NCBI RefSeq assembly: GCF_011734195.1
Contig: NZ_JAANTH010000003.1
Coordinates: 186,001-250,000, forward strand
Reading direction: 5' to 3'
Origin: Halobacterium sp. R2-5
GTDB taxonomy: Archaea > Halobacteriota > Halobacteria > Halobacteriales > Halobacteriaceae
DNA: 64,000 bases
The position numbers were made by a program, and so were the translations under genes. Below the pieces are notes generated by a model. It ran no database searches. It was not told the DNA's origin and saw only the letters and a list, made by a program, of their open reading frames with translations. Positions 51,463 to 61,796 of this stretch are shown in pieces. The number at the start of each line of letters is the position of its first letter. Within the stretch, counting starts at the first letter, position 1.

Positions 51463-54093
51463 TTATCGGAGCCTCCCGAGTAGTTTGTAGTCGTGATCGG
51501 GGGTGTACCGGCGGAACAGAAGGCTGTTCGACAGCACTGACACCGACGAGAACGCCATCGCCCCGGCAGCCAGCACGGGCTGGAGGAGGCCCAACGAGGC
51601 CAGCGGGATCATCGCCGTGTTGTAACCGAGCGCCCACACGAGGTTCTGTTTGATCTTCTGGAGTGTCGCGTCCGAGATGCGGATGGCCTTCACCACGTCG
51701 AGCGGGTCGTCGCGCATTAGCGTCACGTCCGCCGCTTCGATGGCGACGTCCGTCCCGCTCCCGATGGCGGTCCCAACGTGGGCGACCGCGAGCGCGGGCG
51801 CGTCGTTGACGCCGTCGCCCACCATCATCGCCTTGCGACCTTCGTCCTGGATGGCCTCGACGGCATTGGATTTGTCCTCGGGGAGCACCTCCGCGTGGAC
51901 GTTCTCGGGGTCGATGCCGACCTGCTCGGCGACGGCACGAGCAGTCCGCTCGTTGTCGCCGGTGATCATCATCACGTCGACGCCGCGCTCTTGCAGTTGG
52001 TTCACGGCCTCCGTCGCACTTTCTTTGATCGTGTCGGCGTCAGCGACCACACCGACGAGTTCGCCCTCGTCCGTGCCAGCGGGCACGCGGGCGACGAGCA
52101 TCGCCGTCTTCCCCTCGTTCTCGAGGCGCTCCATTGTCTCCTGAGCGGGCGAGGGGTCGATTCCGTTGTCACGGAGGAGCTTTCGGTTTCCGACCAGCAC
52201 CTCGCTGTCGTCAACAGTTGCGCGGATACCGTGGCCGGGGACGTTCTCGAAGTCGTCGGGGTCGCTCACGTCGATGCCGCGCTCTCTAGCTCCGTCGACG
52301 ATGGCACGGGCGAGCGGGTGCTCGCTTCCACTTTCGGCCGTGGCAGCGAGCCGCAACACGTCGTCCTCGCTGAGACGATCGCGTGCAGTTAGCGCTCCGC
52401 CGTCGGCTGTCGGTTCTCCACCGTCTGCGGCGGGTCGGCCGTCACCGTCGAAGACGACGACGTCAGTCAGCTCCATTTCACCTTTGGTGAGCGTCCCGGT
52501 CTTGTCGAAGACGACCGTGTCGACGTCTTTTGCGCGTTCGAGGATGTCACCGCCCTTGAACAGGACGCCGTTCTGGGCACCGATCGTCGTCCCGACCATC
52601 GTTGCAGCAGGCGTCGCTAACCCAAGCGCACAGGGACAGGCAATCAACACGGACGACGCGAAGACGACGAGCGCGAACTCGAAGACTGAGACGGTGCCAC
52701 CAGCCACGGCTGGTCCGCCAGCGACCGCTCCCCAGAGCGGGAGCCACTCGACGAATCCGGCGAGTGCTTGGGGGAAGAGGAACCACACGGTGCCCCACAG
52801 TAACGCGTTCGCGATGACCGCCGGGACGAAGTATGCCGAGATGCGGTCGGCGAGGTTCTGGATGTCTGGCTGGCGGGACTGGGCTTCCTTGACCGTCTGA
52901 ACGATCTGCTGGAGCGCCGTGTCTGCACCGACCTTCGTCGCCTCGACGACGAGGACGCCGTTCTCGTTGATCGTCGAGCCGACGACTTCGTCGCCCTCGC
53001 CTTTCTCGACGGGGACCGACTCGCCGGTGACCATCGACTCGTCGACAGCACTCTGTCCGTCGACGACGACGCCGTCGGTCGGGATCTGTTCACCAGGCCG
53101 GACCTTCATGCGGTCGCCGACGGTGACATCTTCGAGTGGCACTTCCTCTTCGGAACCGTCCTCGTCGACGAGGGTGGCCGTCTCGGCCTCCATTTCGAGG
53201 AGCTTCCGGAGGGCGTCGCCCGCCTGCCCTTTCGAGCGGGCTTCGAGGTAGTTGCCAAGCGTGATGAACACGAGGATCAACGCGGCAGTGTCGAAGTACA
53301 AGCTCCCCGCGATCAGTCCGGCAAGTACCGCGACTGAGTAGAAATACGCAGTGGACGAACCCAATGCGATGAGCACGTCCATGTTGGCGCGCCTGTTGTT
53401 GACCAGCGCGTTGTAGGAGTTCTTGTAGAACGGCCAGCCGAGCACGGCCTGAACGGGTGTCGCCAGCAGGAACTCGACCCACCCGAATTCGACGCCGAAG
53501 ACCGTCTCCGGGAGAATTCCTCCGCCGAGCAGAAACTTCTCTGCGAGGAAAAACAGCATCGGGGCTGAGAGTGCGGCTCCGAACAGTGTCAGACGGAGCT
53601 GTTTTCGAATCTCACCCTGTCGTGCAGCGTCCCGAGCGTCTTCGCCCGATTCACCGCTGTCGCTGTCTTCACGGACCGGTGAGTACCCAGCGTCCTCGAT
53701 AGCGTCGTAGAGCGCGTCGAGGGACGTGTCCGCGGGGTTGTACCTGACCTGCGCTTCGTCGGTGGCGAAGTTCGCCTCGGCCGCGATGACACCCGGCGTG
53801 TTCTCGAGTGCGGTCTCGTTCGTCTGCACACAGTTGGCACAGGTCATATCGGAGATGCCGATGGTCACCGTGTCAGACACCGCACCGTACCCGGCCTCCT
53901 CGATCGCTTCGTAGATTTCTGCAAGCGATACCTCGTCAGGGTCGTACTCGACGGAGCCCTCGTCTGTGGCGAAATTGGCGTTCGCCTCGACGACGCCGTC
54001 GAGTGACTCCAGGGCGTCGCCAACTGTCCCCGAGCAGTTGGCACATGTCATCCCTGTGATGTCGAGATGTGCGGTGCGTGTCTTCATCGTCAT
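51463..54093 (-). CDS. copA: Copper-exporting P1B-type ATPase CopA with two HMA domains
   Basis: 876 residues. Two N-terminal metal domains have GMTCANCSG (Cys17 and Cys20) and DMTCANCVQ (near residue 90). The membrane copper site is [13 protein letters not shown] near residue 486; the phosphorylation site [10 protein letters not shown] is near 529, the nucleotide-site HP is in [11 protein letters not shown], and the hinge is [11 protein letters not shown]. All P1B-1 features are intact. It exports Cu(I). It stands alone on the minus strand, with its promoter in the A/T-rich gap after 54094. Confidence 0.96.
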   Translation of the reverse strand: MTMKTRTAHLDITGMTCANCSGTVGDALESLDGVVEANANFATDEGSVEYDPDEVSLAEIYEAIEEAGYGAVSDTVTIGISDMTCANCVQTNETALENTPGVIAAEANFATDEAQVRYNPADTSLDALYDAIEDAGYSPVREDSDSGESGEDARDAARQGEIRKQLRLTLFGAALSAPMLFFLAEKFLLGGGILPETVFGVEFGWVEFLLATPVQAVLGWPFYKNSYNALVNNRRANMDVLIALGSSTAYFYSVAVLAGLIAGSLYFDTAALILVFITLGNYLEARSKGQAGDALRKLLEMEAETATLVDEDGSEEEVPLEDVTVGDRMKVRPGEQIPTDGVVVDGQSAVDESMVTGESVPVEKGEGDEVVGSTINENGVLVVEATKVGADTALQQIVQTVKEAQSRQPDIQNLADRISAYFVPAVIANALLWGTVWFLFPQALAGFVEWLPLWGAVAGGPAVAGGTVSVFEFALVVFASSVLIACPCALGLATPAATMVGTTIGAQNGVLFKGGDILERAKDVDTVVFDKTGTLTKGEMELTDVVVFDGDGRPAADGGEPTADGGALTARDRLSEDDVLRLAATAESGSEHPLARAIVDGARERGIDVSDPDDFENVPGHGIRATVDDSEVLVGNRKLLRDNGIDPSPAQETMERLENEGKTAMLVARVPAGTDEGELVGVVADADTIKESATEAVNQLQERGVDVMMITGDNERTARAVAEQVGIDPENVHAEVLPEDKSNAVEAIQDEGRKAMMVGDGVNDAPALAVAHVGTAIGSGTDVAIEAADVTLMRDDPLDVVKAIRISDATLQKIKQNLVWALGYNTAMIPLASLGLLQPVLAAGAMAFSSVSVLSNSLLFRRYTPDHDYKLLGRLR

Positions 54094-54997
54094 ACTATAG
54101 GGGCTACTCCGTTAGGTGAGTTTCTACTTAGATATTGGGGGTAATCAACGGCGTTTACTTTCGATTCTAAACTGTCGTCAGCGCTATACGCCCTCGTTGA
54201 GACGCTGGTGTCGATCTCCGAAACAGGATTCGTCGCAGCAGTTGTTACGGCAGCTGGGGTGCTGTCTGTCCTCTACGCCCTGTATGCCCCGACTCCCTGA
54301 GTATTCGGGACGCCCAGTCGAAAAGCGGCCTCTACGCGCCTGCCCGCTTCGACGCCATACTGTTCGGACTGACCTCGTTTTCGATAGTGTAGATTCGTAG
54401 TGGGTATTATTTGCGAAAATCACACTGAGTGTATGAACCGTGGAGTCGGCCATAGTCGTGCTACGGCCCCACGACCTTTAGTCCAGTTCCAGAATCCCGA
54501 GATTGCCGGTCACTTCCCCTTTGGAATGTCAGATAGAGATCTATAATACAGTATTAATAGGCAGACCGGATATGTAGCGTCCGTTCCTCTCTATATCGCT
54601 GTCCACAGGGTGGGGGAAACCCGATGTTACTCTCCGTCTCACTTACTGTGGAAATCCGGGTTACACAGCCCGTGCTCCTCTCACTAGTCCTAGTCAGGGC
54701 TTGGGTGTTGATAACAAAGTGTGGTCGCGTTAGATGGGTAGTGTAATGGCTCTGACCCAGCTCGACCACGTAGGCGAGAACCAACAAATGGCCGAATGTC
54801 TATAACTGTCTCGCAGCGGCCCGAGCATGCGAGTGGTGCACTGATGAGTGTCTCGGTGACGAAGACGTGGAAGAGTGTGCCCGTCTCTGTCGAGATGGCA
54901 CCGATCTCAGGCGCTCCACGACTGTGTGGAGACCTACTGAGAGACGGCTTCGTAAACGCAGAGTTCCGTAACTTCACTTTTTGCTAGACCAGTTCCC
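54094..54997. other. Intergenic region with decayed pieces
   Basis: 904 bp, A/T-rich in parts. A plus-strand frame ending near 54300 encodes ETGFVAAVVTAAGVLSVLYA but lacks a start, so it is a membrane-helix fragment. A 37-codon frame at 54433-54546 has no features. AACCAACAA at 54779 matches one arm of the recurrent palindrome but has no partner. The promoter of copA must lie near 54100. Confidence 0.4.
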
Positions 54998-55462
54998 ATG
55001 GATACGCCAACGAAATCGATTACCGTCCTCACGGGGACCCTGGGAGTCTGGCTCACGACGTTCCCGTTCATAGTGAAACCACCATCCCTTGACACGTGGA
55101 ACGACGTCGTCGTCGGTGGAACTATCGCTACCTTAGCGGGGTATAACTACTCCCGTGAGCGAATACAGGGTGGACCCGGCAAGGGCATCTCTGGAATACT
55201 TGTGCTGTTCGGCGGGTGGCTTCTGCTTGCTCCGTTTATCACCGGAGTGGCTGGAGGCCTTCTTTGGAATGACGTGGTCGTCGGCGTGTTTGTGACAGCG
55301 TTTGCAGGATACAACGTGTACGTAGCTCCGTCTGGAGAACAGACGGTTACTCATGTGCCAACCAATGATACTGAATCCCTAGCCACGACTGACAGTCAAG
55401 ACACCATTCAGACACTATTCGCCCACACTGACGGTGTTCGAAAACAGCGCGGGGTGAGCTAG
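54998..55462 (+). CDS. SPW-repeat membrane protein
   Basis: 154 residues. Two SPW-type repeats: WLTTFPFIVKPPSLDTWNDV then VVGGTIATLAGYN, and WLLLAPFITGVAGGLLWNDV then VVGVFVTAFAGYN. The second lies about 70 residues after the first, giving four helices. A hydrophilic tail of about 45 residues follows. SPW proteins are small membrane proteins of unknown role. It is first of a four-gene operon, four bases before the gene at 55467. Confidence 0.88.
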   Translation: MDTPTKSITVLTGTLGVWLTTFPFIVKPPSLDTWNDVVVGGTIATLAGYNYSRERIQGGPGKGISGILVLFGGWLLLAPFITGVAGGLLWNDVVVGVFVTAFAGYNVYVAPSGEQTVTHVPTNDTESLATTDSQDTIQTLFAHTDGVRKQRGVS

Positions 55463-55466
55463 TACA

Positions 55467-57254
55467 ATGGATAGCTGGAAATCAGTAGCGGTTGTGGTCG
55501 CTGCCATCGTCGCGATTCTCGTGGCTACACAACCGGTCTTCGTCGCCGGGCTGACATTGTTCGACTACGGGGAGACGCCGAGCGAATCGTACACCACAAT
55601 GCAGACCAAAGACGTGAGCAGATTTCCGGTTGATGACCCACAGCGTCAGAGTGAACTCACTGCTCGGGCCGCGGCGCCACCTAACTCTGGGCTCGACTAC
55701 TCAACCGTGGTTCGCGTTCCCGAGAACGACTGGCAGGCAGCTATGGCGGCATCTCGCCTACGGGCAAGCGAAGATGCTCTGCTCTTCTATGGCGACGCCA
55801 CGCCGCCCGATAGCGCCAATGGAACCGACACGTCCAACGTCTCTACCGTAAACATCGCTGGTGGGAATCCTGCCGAGGCAGCCGCTTCTATCGCCACTCG
55901 TGGGAACGGACCTGACGACATCAGTCCGAACAACGTCATCATTGTGAACTCTGACGAGCCCCAGTGGGCACTGCCCGCTGTCGCCTGGAGCGCCTACTCT
56001 GGTGACCCGATTCTGTACGCGAACGAAGATGGAGTCCCGGACGCCACGCTAGAGGCAATTGCGGAACTGAACGCCTCACACGCCTATGTCCTCGCACCGG
56101 GCGGCCTCGTGAGTGGCGAAGCGCTCTCTGACCTCGACGTCGAGTGGACACGGGTCGCAGGAGACACCCCACAGGACCACGCCATCGAGGTGGCAGAGTT
56201 CCGTGACGAGTCGCGGGACTTCGGCTGGGGAATTCATGAACGCGATAAAGTCGGTTACTACAACTTCATGCTCGTCAACCCCAGTGAGCCCGAACACGCG
56301 GTCTCATCGGCGAATCTACAGCGGGGGAAAGCCGGTCCGATCCTACTCGTCAACGATGACGGGAGCCTACCAGCTGTGACCGAAAACTACGCGTGGCAGT
56401 CTCAACCGGCCTGGTTCTCGACCCCCGCAGAAGGGCCGTTTAACCACCTCTTCGCAATGGGGTCGACGGACCAGGTCTCCTGGGTTTCCCAGGGCCGCCT
56501 CGACTACGCAGTTGAGATCACCCAGTACCGCCATCAGGGTGCTGGCCTCAGCCCGCTGGAATCGCTCGCTGCGGTCTGGGCCGGGTTCAGCATCCTCGGA
56601 GCGTCGTTCGTGTTCGCCCATGCACGTCACCGACTACCTGAGATGAACGACTGGACGACGATGGTCTGGCCACTACTCACCCTTGTTCTGGGCCCATTCG
56701 GGCTGGCCCTCTACTGGCTTTCCTACAGGGGAAGACAGATCGTTACAACTGACCAGGGACCACGCGTCCTTCGTCCGTATTGGCTTCGAGCAGCCACAGC
56801 GACTGCGATGGGTGTTGGATTCGCAGGAAGCACGATGATCGCGACGGGATTCCTCCTCAACTACCTGGGCATTCCGATGATCGTCTTCGACGGGCCACTG
56901 TTCTGGCTCGGGAATGCGATGACGGTTCTCATCGTGCTCGTGTACGTCATCGCGTTCCTCGTGTCGTGGCTCGTCTTCCACATTCCAATGTTGAAAGACT
57001 CACAAGGCCTTGACACCGGACCGGCGGCGAAGAAAGGTGCGAAGATCGTCGCCGTGAGCATGACGAGCGTTTCTGTCGGGATGATGGGTGGAATGTGGGT
57101 GATCATGATGCTCAAGCTACCGATGATGCCAGGAGACGACAACATCCTCTGGTTTGGCGTGATGGTGTTCGCGACGCTGATCGGGTTCCTCATCGCCTGG
57201 CCAGTGAATGGACTGCTCGTTCGGAAAAACCTCAAACCGGGTGGTGCGCTATGA
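55467..57254 (+). CDS. Cell-wall-binding-repeat-2-like ectodomain fused to DUF4396 membrane domain
   Basis: 595 residues. An N-terminal helix (AVVVAAIVAILVATQPVFVA) is followed by an outside region to about residue 355 with CWB2-like units: NNVIIVNSDEPQWALPAVAW, HAYVLAPGGLVSGEALSDLD, and the third unit with FNHLFAMGSTDQVS. From about residue 362 come six helices ending MGGMWVIMMLKLPMMPGDDN and FGVMVFATLIGFLIAWPVNG, like DUF4396. Asp and His residues in the helices could bind metal. The stop overlaps the next start (ATGA). Confidence 0.75.
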   Translation: MDSWKSVAVVVAAIVAILVATQPVFVAGLTLFDYGETPSESYTTMQTKDVSRFPVDDPQRQSELTARAAAPPNSGLDYSTVVRVPENDWQAAMAASRLRASEDALLFYGDATPPDSANGTDTSNVSTVNIAGGNPAEAAASIATRGNGPDDISPNNVIIVNSDEPQWALPAVAWSAYSGDPILYANEDGVPDATLEAIAELNASHAYVLAPGGLVSGEALSDLDVEWTRVAGDTPQDHAIEVAEFRDESRDFGWGIHERDKVGYYNFMLVNPSEPEHAVSSANLQRGKAGPILLVNDDGSLPAVTENYAWQSQPAWFSTPAEGPFNHLFAMGSTDQVSWVSQGRLDYAVEITQYRHQGAGLSPLESLAAVWAGFSILGASFVFAHARHRLPEMNDWTTMVWPLLTLVLGPFGLALYWLSYRGRQIVTTDQGPRVLRPYWLRAATATAMGVGFAGSTMIATGFLLNYLGIPMIVFDGPLFWLGNAMTVLIVLVYVIAFLVSWLVFHIPMLKDSQGLDTGPAAKKGAKIVAVSMTSVSVGMMGGMWVIMMLKLPMMPGDDNILWFGVMVFATLIGFLIAWPVNGLLVRKNLKPGGAL

Positions 57255-58486
57255 GTGACCGCAGTCGACGGACGTTCCTGCGTGATCTCGCTGCGCTACC
57301 AGTGGGAGCGACCCTCGGGGGCGCCGCACTCACGTATCGAGAAGTCCGGTCATCCAGTCAGCAAACCCAGGGCGGGCCCTCGTCGGCTGACTTCGACGAG
57401 GGGACCGTCACGAGCATGACAACCCGTCTCGCCGGGAGTAACGACTACGAGACGGCGGCGGCGTTCACGCAGAACGTCTATACCGCCATTAACGATCACA
57501 CTCGGCCGGGTGCAGCGATTCTCATCAACGACAGCGATCTCGCTGCAGCACTCCCCGGCGTGGCTTTTATCCATCACCCAATCGACGGCGCGGTTCTCCT
57601 GACCGAACAGGGTTCCTTGCCCGCGGTGACGCGTGAGGAGATCGAGCGCCTCCATCCGGAAGGTGTTCACGTCGACGGAGACATGCAGGTGTACATTATC
57701 GGTGGTGAGCGATACATCAGCAATGATGTTCAGCAGACTGTCGAAGCGATGGGGCTGAAGACCAGACGTATCGCGGGAGAGACCCCGATTGAAGTCGCGG
57801 CTAACGCCGATCAGTACCTCAGTACGATTCACGCAAATCACCGGGACACCACATTCATCGCCGACCTTGACGACCTTCAGACTGCCATCCCGGCGCAGTC
57901 CTGGAATGCTCACGGTGGCGATGGCTTCCTCTACATTGATGGTGACCGCATCCCAGAGGCGACCCAGCAACAACTCGAAGCTCGCTTCAACGAGGCGTAC
58001 ATGTATCTCCTCGGCGACGAAAGCAAGATTAGCGAACAGGCAGCCCGTAATCTCGCACGGTTCGGCCACGTACAGCGGATACCGAGAGGATCTGACCCAT
58101 ACGAACTAAGCGTCGGGTTCGCTGGGTACAAGGATATCGGCCGGAATCAAGGGTGGATCTTCGGCGAGTGGCCCCGTAACATCGGTTGGGGCATCGCTGA
58201 AAGCGGTCACAACTTCATCTTCGCGAACCCGGACAACTGGCAGACGGCGCTTCCGGCGTCTGTCGAAAGTCATCGCGGGAAACACGGTCCGATGCTCCAC
58301 GTCGAGCAGGATACAGTTCCGGACGCCGTCAAGAACTATCTCACGAATCTCACCCGGCCACACGACTCTGCACCCTACGACCGGAAGTACAACCATGGCT
58401 GGATCGTCGGCGATACGGACCAGATTAGTCAGCGAGTCCAAGCCCAGCTCCACGCAATGCTCCAGGAACCAAAGGGTGACCAATGA
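57251..58486 (+). CDS. Tat-exported CWB2-like repeat protein
   Basis: 411 residues from the ATG at 57251. SRRTFLRDLAALPVGATLGG is a twin-arginine signal without a lipobox Cys. The mature part has alternating strand-helix units of the CWB2 type: GAAILINDSDLAAALPGVAF, VYIIGGERYISNDVQQTVEA, MYLLGDESKISEQAARNLAR and GWIVGDTDQISQRVQAQLHA. Units match the ectodomain of the neighbouring gene, in particular (F)GWGI and QTALPASV-like stretches. It is probably a soluble or surface-held partner of the 595-residue protein. Confidence 0.78.
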   Translation: MSDRSRRTFLRDLAALPVGATLGGAALTYREVRSSSQQTQGGPSSADFDEGTVTSMTTRLAGSNDYETAAAFTQNVYTAINDHTRPGAAILINDSDLAAALPGVAFIHHPIDGAVLLTEQGSLPAVTREEIERLHPEGVHVDGDMQVYIIGGERYISNDVQQTVEAMGLKTRRIAGETPIEVAANADQYLSTIHANHRDTTFIADLDDLQTAIPAQSWNAHGGDGFLYIDGDRIPEATQQQLEARFNEAYMYLLGDESKISEQAARNLARFGHVQRIPRGSDPYELSVGFAGYKDIGRNQGWIFGEWPRNIGWGIAESGHNFIFANPDNWQTALPASVESHRGKHGPMLHVEQDTVPDAVKNYLTNLTRPHDSAPYDRKYNHGWIVGDTDQISQRVQAQLHAMLQEPKGDQ

Positions 58487-58992
58487 GGCGAATCGTCGCC
58501 ACATTCGACGACGCTGAAGAAACAACAGCGGCCAAGCAAGCGCTTCGTGATGCGGGCTTAGAACCCGACGAACCGGAGATCGACAATCCGTTCTTCGACC
58601 CAGCGACAACGATGCCAGAACGGCGGGGACTCCTCTGGGGTGGACTGCTCGGCGGCATAATCGGCGCTGCACTGCTATTCATGATGGACCAGAACATATT
58701 CTGGATTCCTCGTGTCAGTCCAATTATGACCGCTGGCCAGTACATGCTTGTGTTCCTTGGGTTCGGGCTTGGTGCCGTAATCGGTGGATTTCTTGGAGGT
58801 GTGATTGGCACGTCTCGACAGGTTTCTGAACGAGATCAATCCAGAATCGCTGTCATGGTCCCCGATAATCGCGTTGGTGAAGTGGAGGATATCTTCCATG
58901 CACAGGGTGCGACAGCAGTCGACGGTACCGTGACCCACCACGAGCATCCTCACCGAACAGAGGCGACTGAATCTAATACAGCTCGTGAATGA
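58483..58992 (+). CDS. Glycine-zipper membrane protein
   Basis: 169 residues. It starts MRRIVATFDDAEETTAAKQA, an alpha/beta stretch like the N-terminus of general stress protein 17M-type proteins. Two helices with Gly every four residues follow: GLLWGGLLGGIIGAALLF and FLGFGLGAVIGGFLGGVIG. The C-terminal part RIAVMVPDNRVGEVEDIFHA resembles a small repeat of the N-terminal fold. The start overlaps the previous stop by four bases, so it is the last gene of the operon. Confidence 0.72.
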   Translation: MRRIVATFDDAEETTAAKQALRDAGLEPDEPEIDNPFFDPATTMPERRGLLWGGLLGGIIGAALLFMMDQNIFWIPRVSPIMTAGQYMLVFLGFGLGAVIGGFLGGVIGTSRQVSERDQSRIAVMVPDNRVGEVEDIFHAQGATAVDGTVTHHEHPHRTEATESNTARE

Positions 58993-59194
58993 ACTCACCA
59001 TGCAATCAGAACTCCAATATGGCACTTTGTCACGCTCTCGCTGGAGCGGGTCAGCACTATCACGACACCAGTACATCACACTGTGAGATGATGAGTGAAC
59101 TGTCTATCGTCAATGCTATTGGGGTGCTTTCGCTCGAAAGGGCCCAGCGTTCGATGGGGGACCAGAGCTCCTCAAGCGGTAGTCTACTCGTTGA

Positions 59195-60141
59195 ACAACC
59201 CCGAAAGCAAGGGGATTATGCGCCTCGTCGAGGAAGCCCAGCAGAGCAAGTCCCAGACGCAAGTATTAGCCGACCGCGCGGCCGGCTGGCTGTTCTACGT
59301 CGCTCTCGGAGCGGCAGTCCTGACAGCCATCGCGTGGACACTCGCAGTCTCGTTCAACGCGACCGTCATCGAGCGTGTGGTCACGGTGCTCGTCATCGCC
59401 TGCCCGCACGCGCTCGGACTCGCCATCCCCCTCGTGGTCGCAATCAACACGTCGTTGGCGGCTCGGAACGGGATGCTGGTCCGGGACCGTATCGCGATGG
59501 AGGAGGCGCGGAACTTGGACGCCATTATCTTCGACAAGACGGGGACGCTCACTGAAGGCGAACACGGCGTCGTCGACATGGCGACCGTCGACGGCGTCGA
59601 CGAGGACGACGCGCTCGCGCTAGCGGCGGCCGTCGAGAGCGACTCCGAGCACATGATTGCGCGAGCCATCCGCGAGGCCGCCGGAGAGCGCGACCTCTCT
59701 GCGCCTGACGCGACCGGCTTCGAGGCGATCAAGGGCAGGGGCGTCCGAGCGAACGTCGACGGCGACGAGGTGTACGTCGGCGACCCGAATCTACTTACCC
59801 AACTCGATAGGGACGTTCCCGATCATCTCCAGCGCTTCGCAGACGAAGCCGGCCAGAACGCCCAGACCGTGGTGTACCTCGTTCGCGAGGGGGAGTTGAT
59901 TGCCGCGTTCGCGATGGTAGACGTGATCCGCGAGGAGAGCTACCGCGTCGTCGACGCCCTGCACGACCTCGGCGTCGAGGTAGCGATGCTCACCGGGGAC
60001 TCTCAGAACGTCGCTAACGCCGTCGCCGACGAACTGGGTATCGACACCGTGTTCGCGGAGGTCCTCCCCAAAGATAAGGACAAGAAAGTCCAGGAGCCCC
60101 AGGACCAGGGTAAACTCGTGGGAATGGTCGGCGATGGCGTA
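59195..60141 (+). pseudogene. CopB-like P1B ATPase (CPH motif), truncated at both ends
   Basis: Starts abruptly at about 59195 with [20 protein letters not shown]. It continues through [20 protein letters not shown] (CPH, the P1B-3 copper site), [33 protein letters not shown] and [13 protein letters not shown] to [10 protein letters not shown], where the sequence breaks just before the expected NDAP hinge. The N-terminal actuator part and the C-terminal helices are missing. Inactive. Confidence 0.88.
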
Positions 60142-60400
60142 GGACTTCGAGCCCCCGGTAGTACCTGTCCGTCAGCTCTTGGACGCGGTCCTCGATCGGC
60201 GTGGTCACTCCGTACCGCTCCTCGAGTTCGACCAGAGCCTCGTTCGCGAACGTGTCGAACTGATTGTCAACCAAGCGAATAAACCCGAAAACGTGAGGTA
60301 CCTGCCCAACGTTTTCGCTGTAACCGAGAGCAGATAGTGAATGTACGACTTGACGCACTTCGTCGTCTACACCGGGTAGATACCGACATCTAGGAGCGTT
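60142..60400 (-). pseudogene. Unidentified gene fragment at the ATPase break
   Basis: The minus strand encodes VHSLSALGYSENVGQVPHVF, then [20 protein letters not shown] and [20 protein letters not shown], and then stops matching anything at the junction with the ATPase relic. Upstream, KTLLDVGIYP appears one frame off. I do not recognise the family. It is a fragment by its position and frameshift. Confidence 0.45.
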
Positions 60401-60471
60401 TTACAAAGAACCTTAGTCAACCCGTCAGAAGATCGCGAATCTTTTTATCGCTGGTTGACGGATTTGCGTCC

Positions 60472-61488
60472 GTGAATCCTCGGAAAGGCTTTCTTCTCAC
60501 GCTGGTGGCCGTCCTTTTCGCCTTGTCCGGCGTGCTGATCCAGCCGTTTCTCCAATACGTTCTCGGTGCCGTACTTCTCGCTTATCTGCTCTACCCGCTC
60601 CAACTCCGTTTCGAAGAGCACGCATCCTCGATGGTGACGGCGTTCTCTCTCGTCGTACTGGCAGTCGTCGGATTCGTCGCACCGTTGGTCGTCGTCATCG
60701 GTGCGGTCGCCGACAGTGCCGAGCGAACTCTCCGGAAATTCGAGACGAACGGGATACAGCTCGGAGGGATCGAATCCCGAGTCGAGGAACTCACCGGGCA
60801 GGAGATCGATATCCTCGGAGAACTCGTCGGCTCCGGGCGGGAGCTCGGAACGGTCGTGTTCGACATGTCGATCGACGCCTTCGAGACGATCACGTTCCAC
60901 CTCATCGGAGCCGCGCTGGGCCTGTTTCTCCTCTACTACCTTCTCAAAGACGGCGACGACCTGTTGGACTGGATTACCCAGATGGTCCCGCTTCCCGCGG
61001 ACATTCAGCGTGACCTACACTCCGAAATCAACGGCGTGATGTGGGGCGGCCTCTTCGGGCACGTCTTCGTCGCCCTCGTCCAAGGCGTCGTCGCCGGGAT
61101 CGGGTTCGCAGTGGCTGGTGTTCCGAATGCGGTATTTTGGACGGCCGTCATGATTGTCCTCGCTATGGTTCCCCTCGTCGGAACGATTCCGATCTGGGGA
61201 GGAGCGGTTGGCTATCTATATCTCACGGGCAAACCGGCTTTCGCTGTGGGATTGTTCGTTTACAGCGTGATCATCGTTGGGCTTACCGATGACTATCTCC
61301 GTCCGTTCGCTGTCAATAGGTACGCGAAACTCAACCCTGCCGTTATCCTTCTCGGAATCCTCGGCGGGGGGTACGCATTCGGGGTCATGGGACTATTCTT
61401 TGGCCCCGTCGTTCTCGGCGCACTCAAAGCCACTCTCCGTGTTAGTTCGGAGAACTGGTCTCGTCTCGACGAGAACGAAGCCGGTTGA
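60472..61488 (+). CDS. AI-2E family transporter
   Basis: 338 residues from a GTG at 60472. Hydrophobic helices at both ends flank a soluble-looking central segment (about residues 85-140, RKFETNGIQLGGIESRVEEL). Family features are LLYYLLKDGDDLLDWITQMV, GVVAGIGFAVAGVPNAVFWT and LNPAVILLGILGGGYAFGVM then GLFFGPV. Members include YdgG/TqsA and Na+/H+ antiporter-like proteins; the substrate is unknown here. Stands alone. Confidence 0.9.
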   Translation: MNPRKGFLLTLVAVLFALSGVLIQPFLQYVLGAVLLAYLLYPLQLRFEEHASSMVTAFSLVVLAVVGFVAPLVVVIGAVADSAERTLRKFETNGIQLGGIESRVEELTGQEIDILGELVGSGRELGTVVFDMSIDAFETITFHLIGAALGLFLLYYLLKDGDDLLDWITQMVPLPADIQRDLHSEINGVMWGGLFGHVFVALVQGVVAGIGFAVAGVPNAVFWTAVMIVLAMVPLVGTIPIWGGAVGYLYLTGKPAFAVGLFVYSVIIVGLTDDYLRPFAVNRYAKLNPAVILLGILGGGYAFGVMGLFFGPVVLGALKATLRVSSENWSRLDENEAG

Positions 61489-61796
61489 CCATCTTTCCCA
61501 TTCGTCTCCCGCGGGACACGTCTGTCGAGGGACTGAGCATCTGCAAGGGGCGGAAATCACGCTGTTCCGGACGGTACTAGGCTCAGCCGGCTTTTCACTG
61601 CTATTCAAACCGGCCAGCGAGACGTTTTGAAACTGTAGTGAGATACACCGTGCCCACATTGCGACGGGGATCGCGCCGATCACGTTTAAAAACAAGTCGA
61701 CGATCGTGTCGTCGGCCCCATGCTGGGCGGGAACCGGGTCGACATCAAGTAGTAACGCGCTTTAGTCGAGCGGTCTGGGATCTATGGACTGTCGGT
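61489..61796. other. Intergenic stretch with possible membrane-protein tail
   Basis: On the minus strand, around 61640-61755, the sequence DDTIVDLFLNVIGAIPVAMW resembles the C-terminal helix of VanZ/DUF2238-type membrane proteins, but no start or further helices are present. The rest holds nothing I can name. Confidence 0.3.

Noticed and set aside
54433-54546. 37-codon plus-strand frame
   Set aside because: Too short and without motif, promoter or neighbour to support it.
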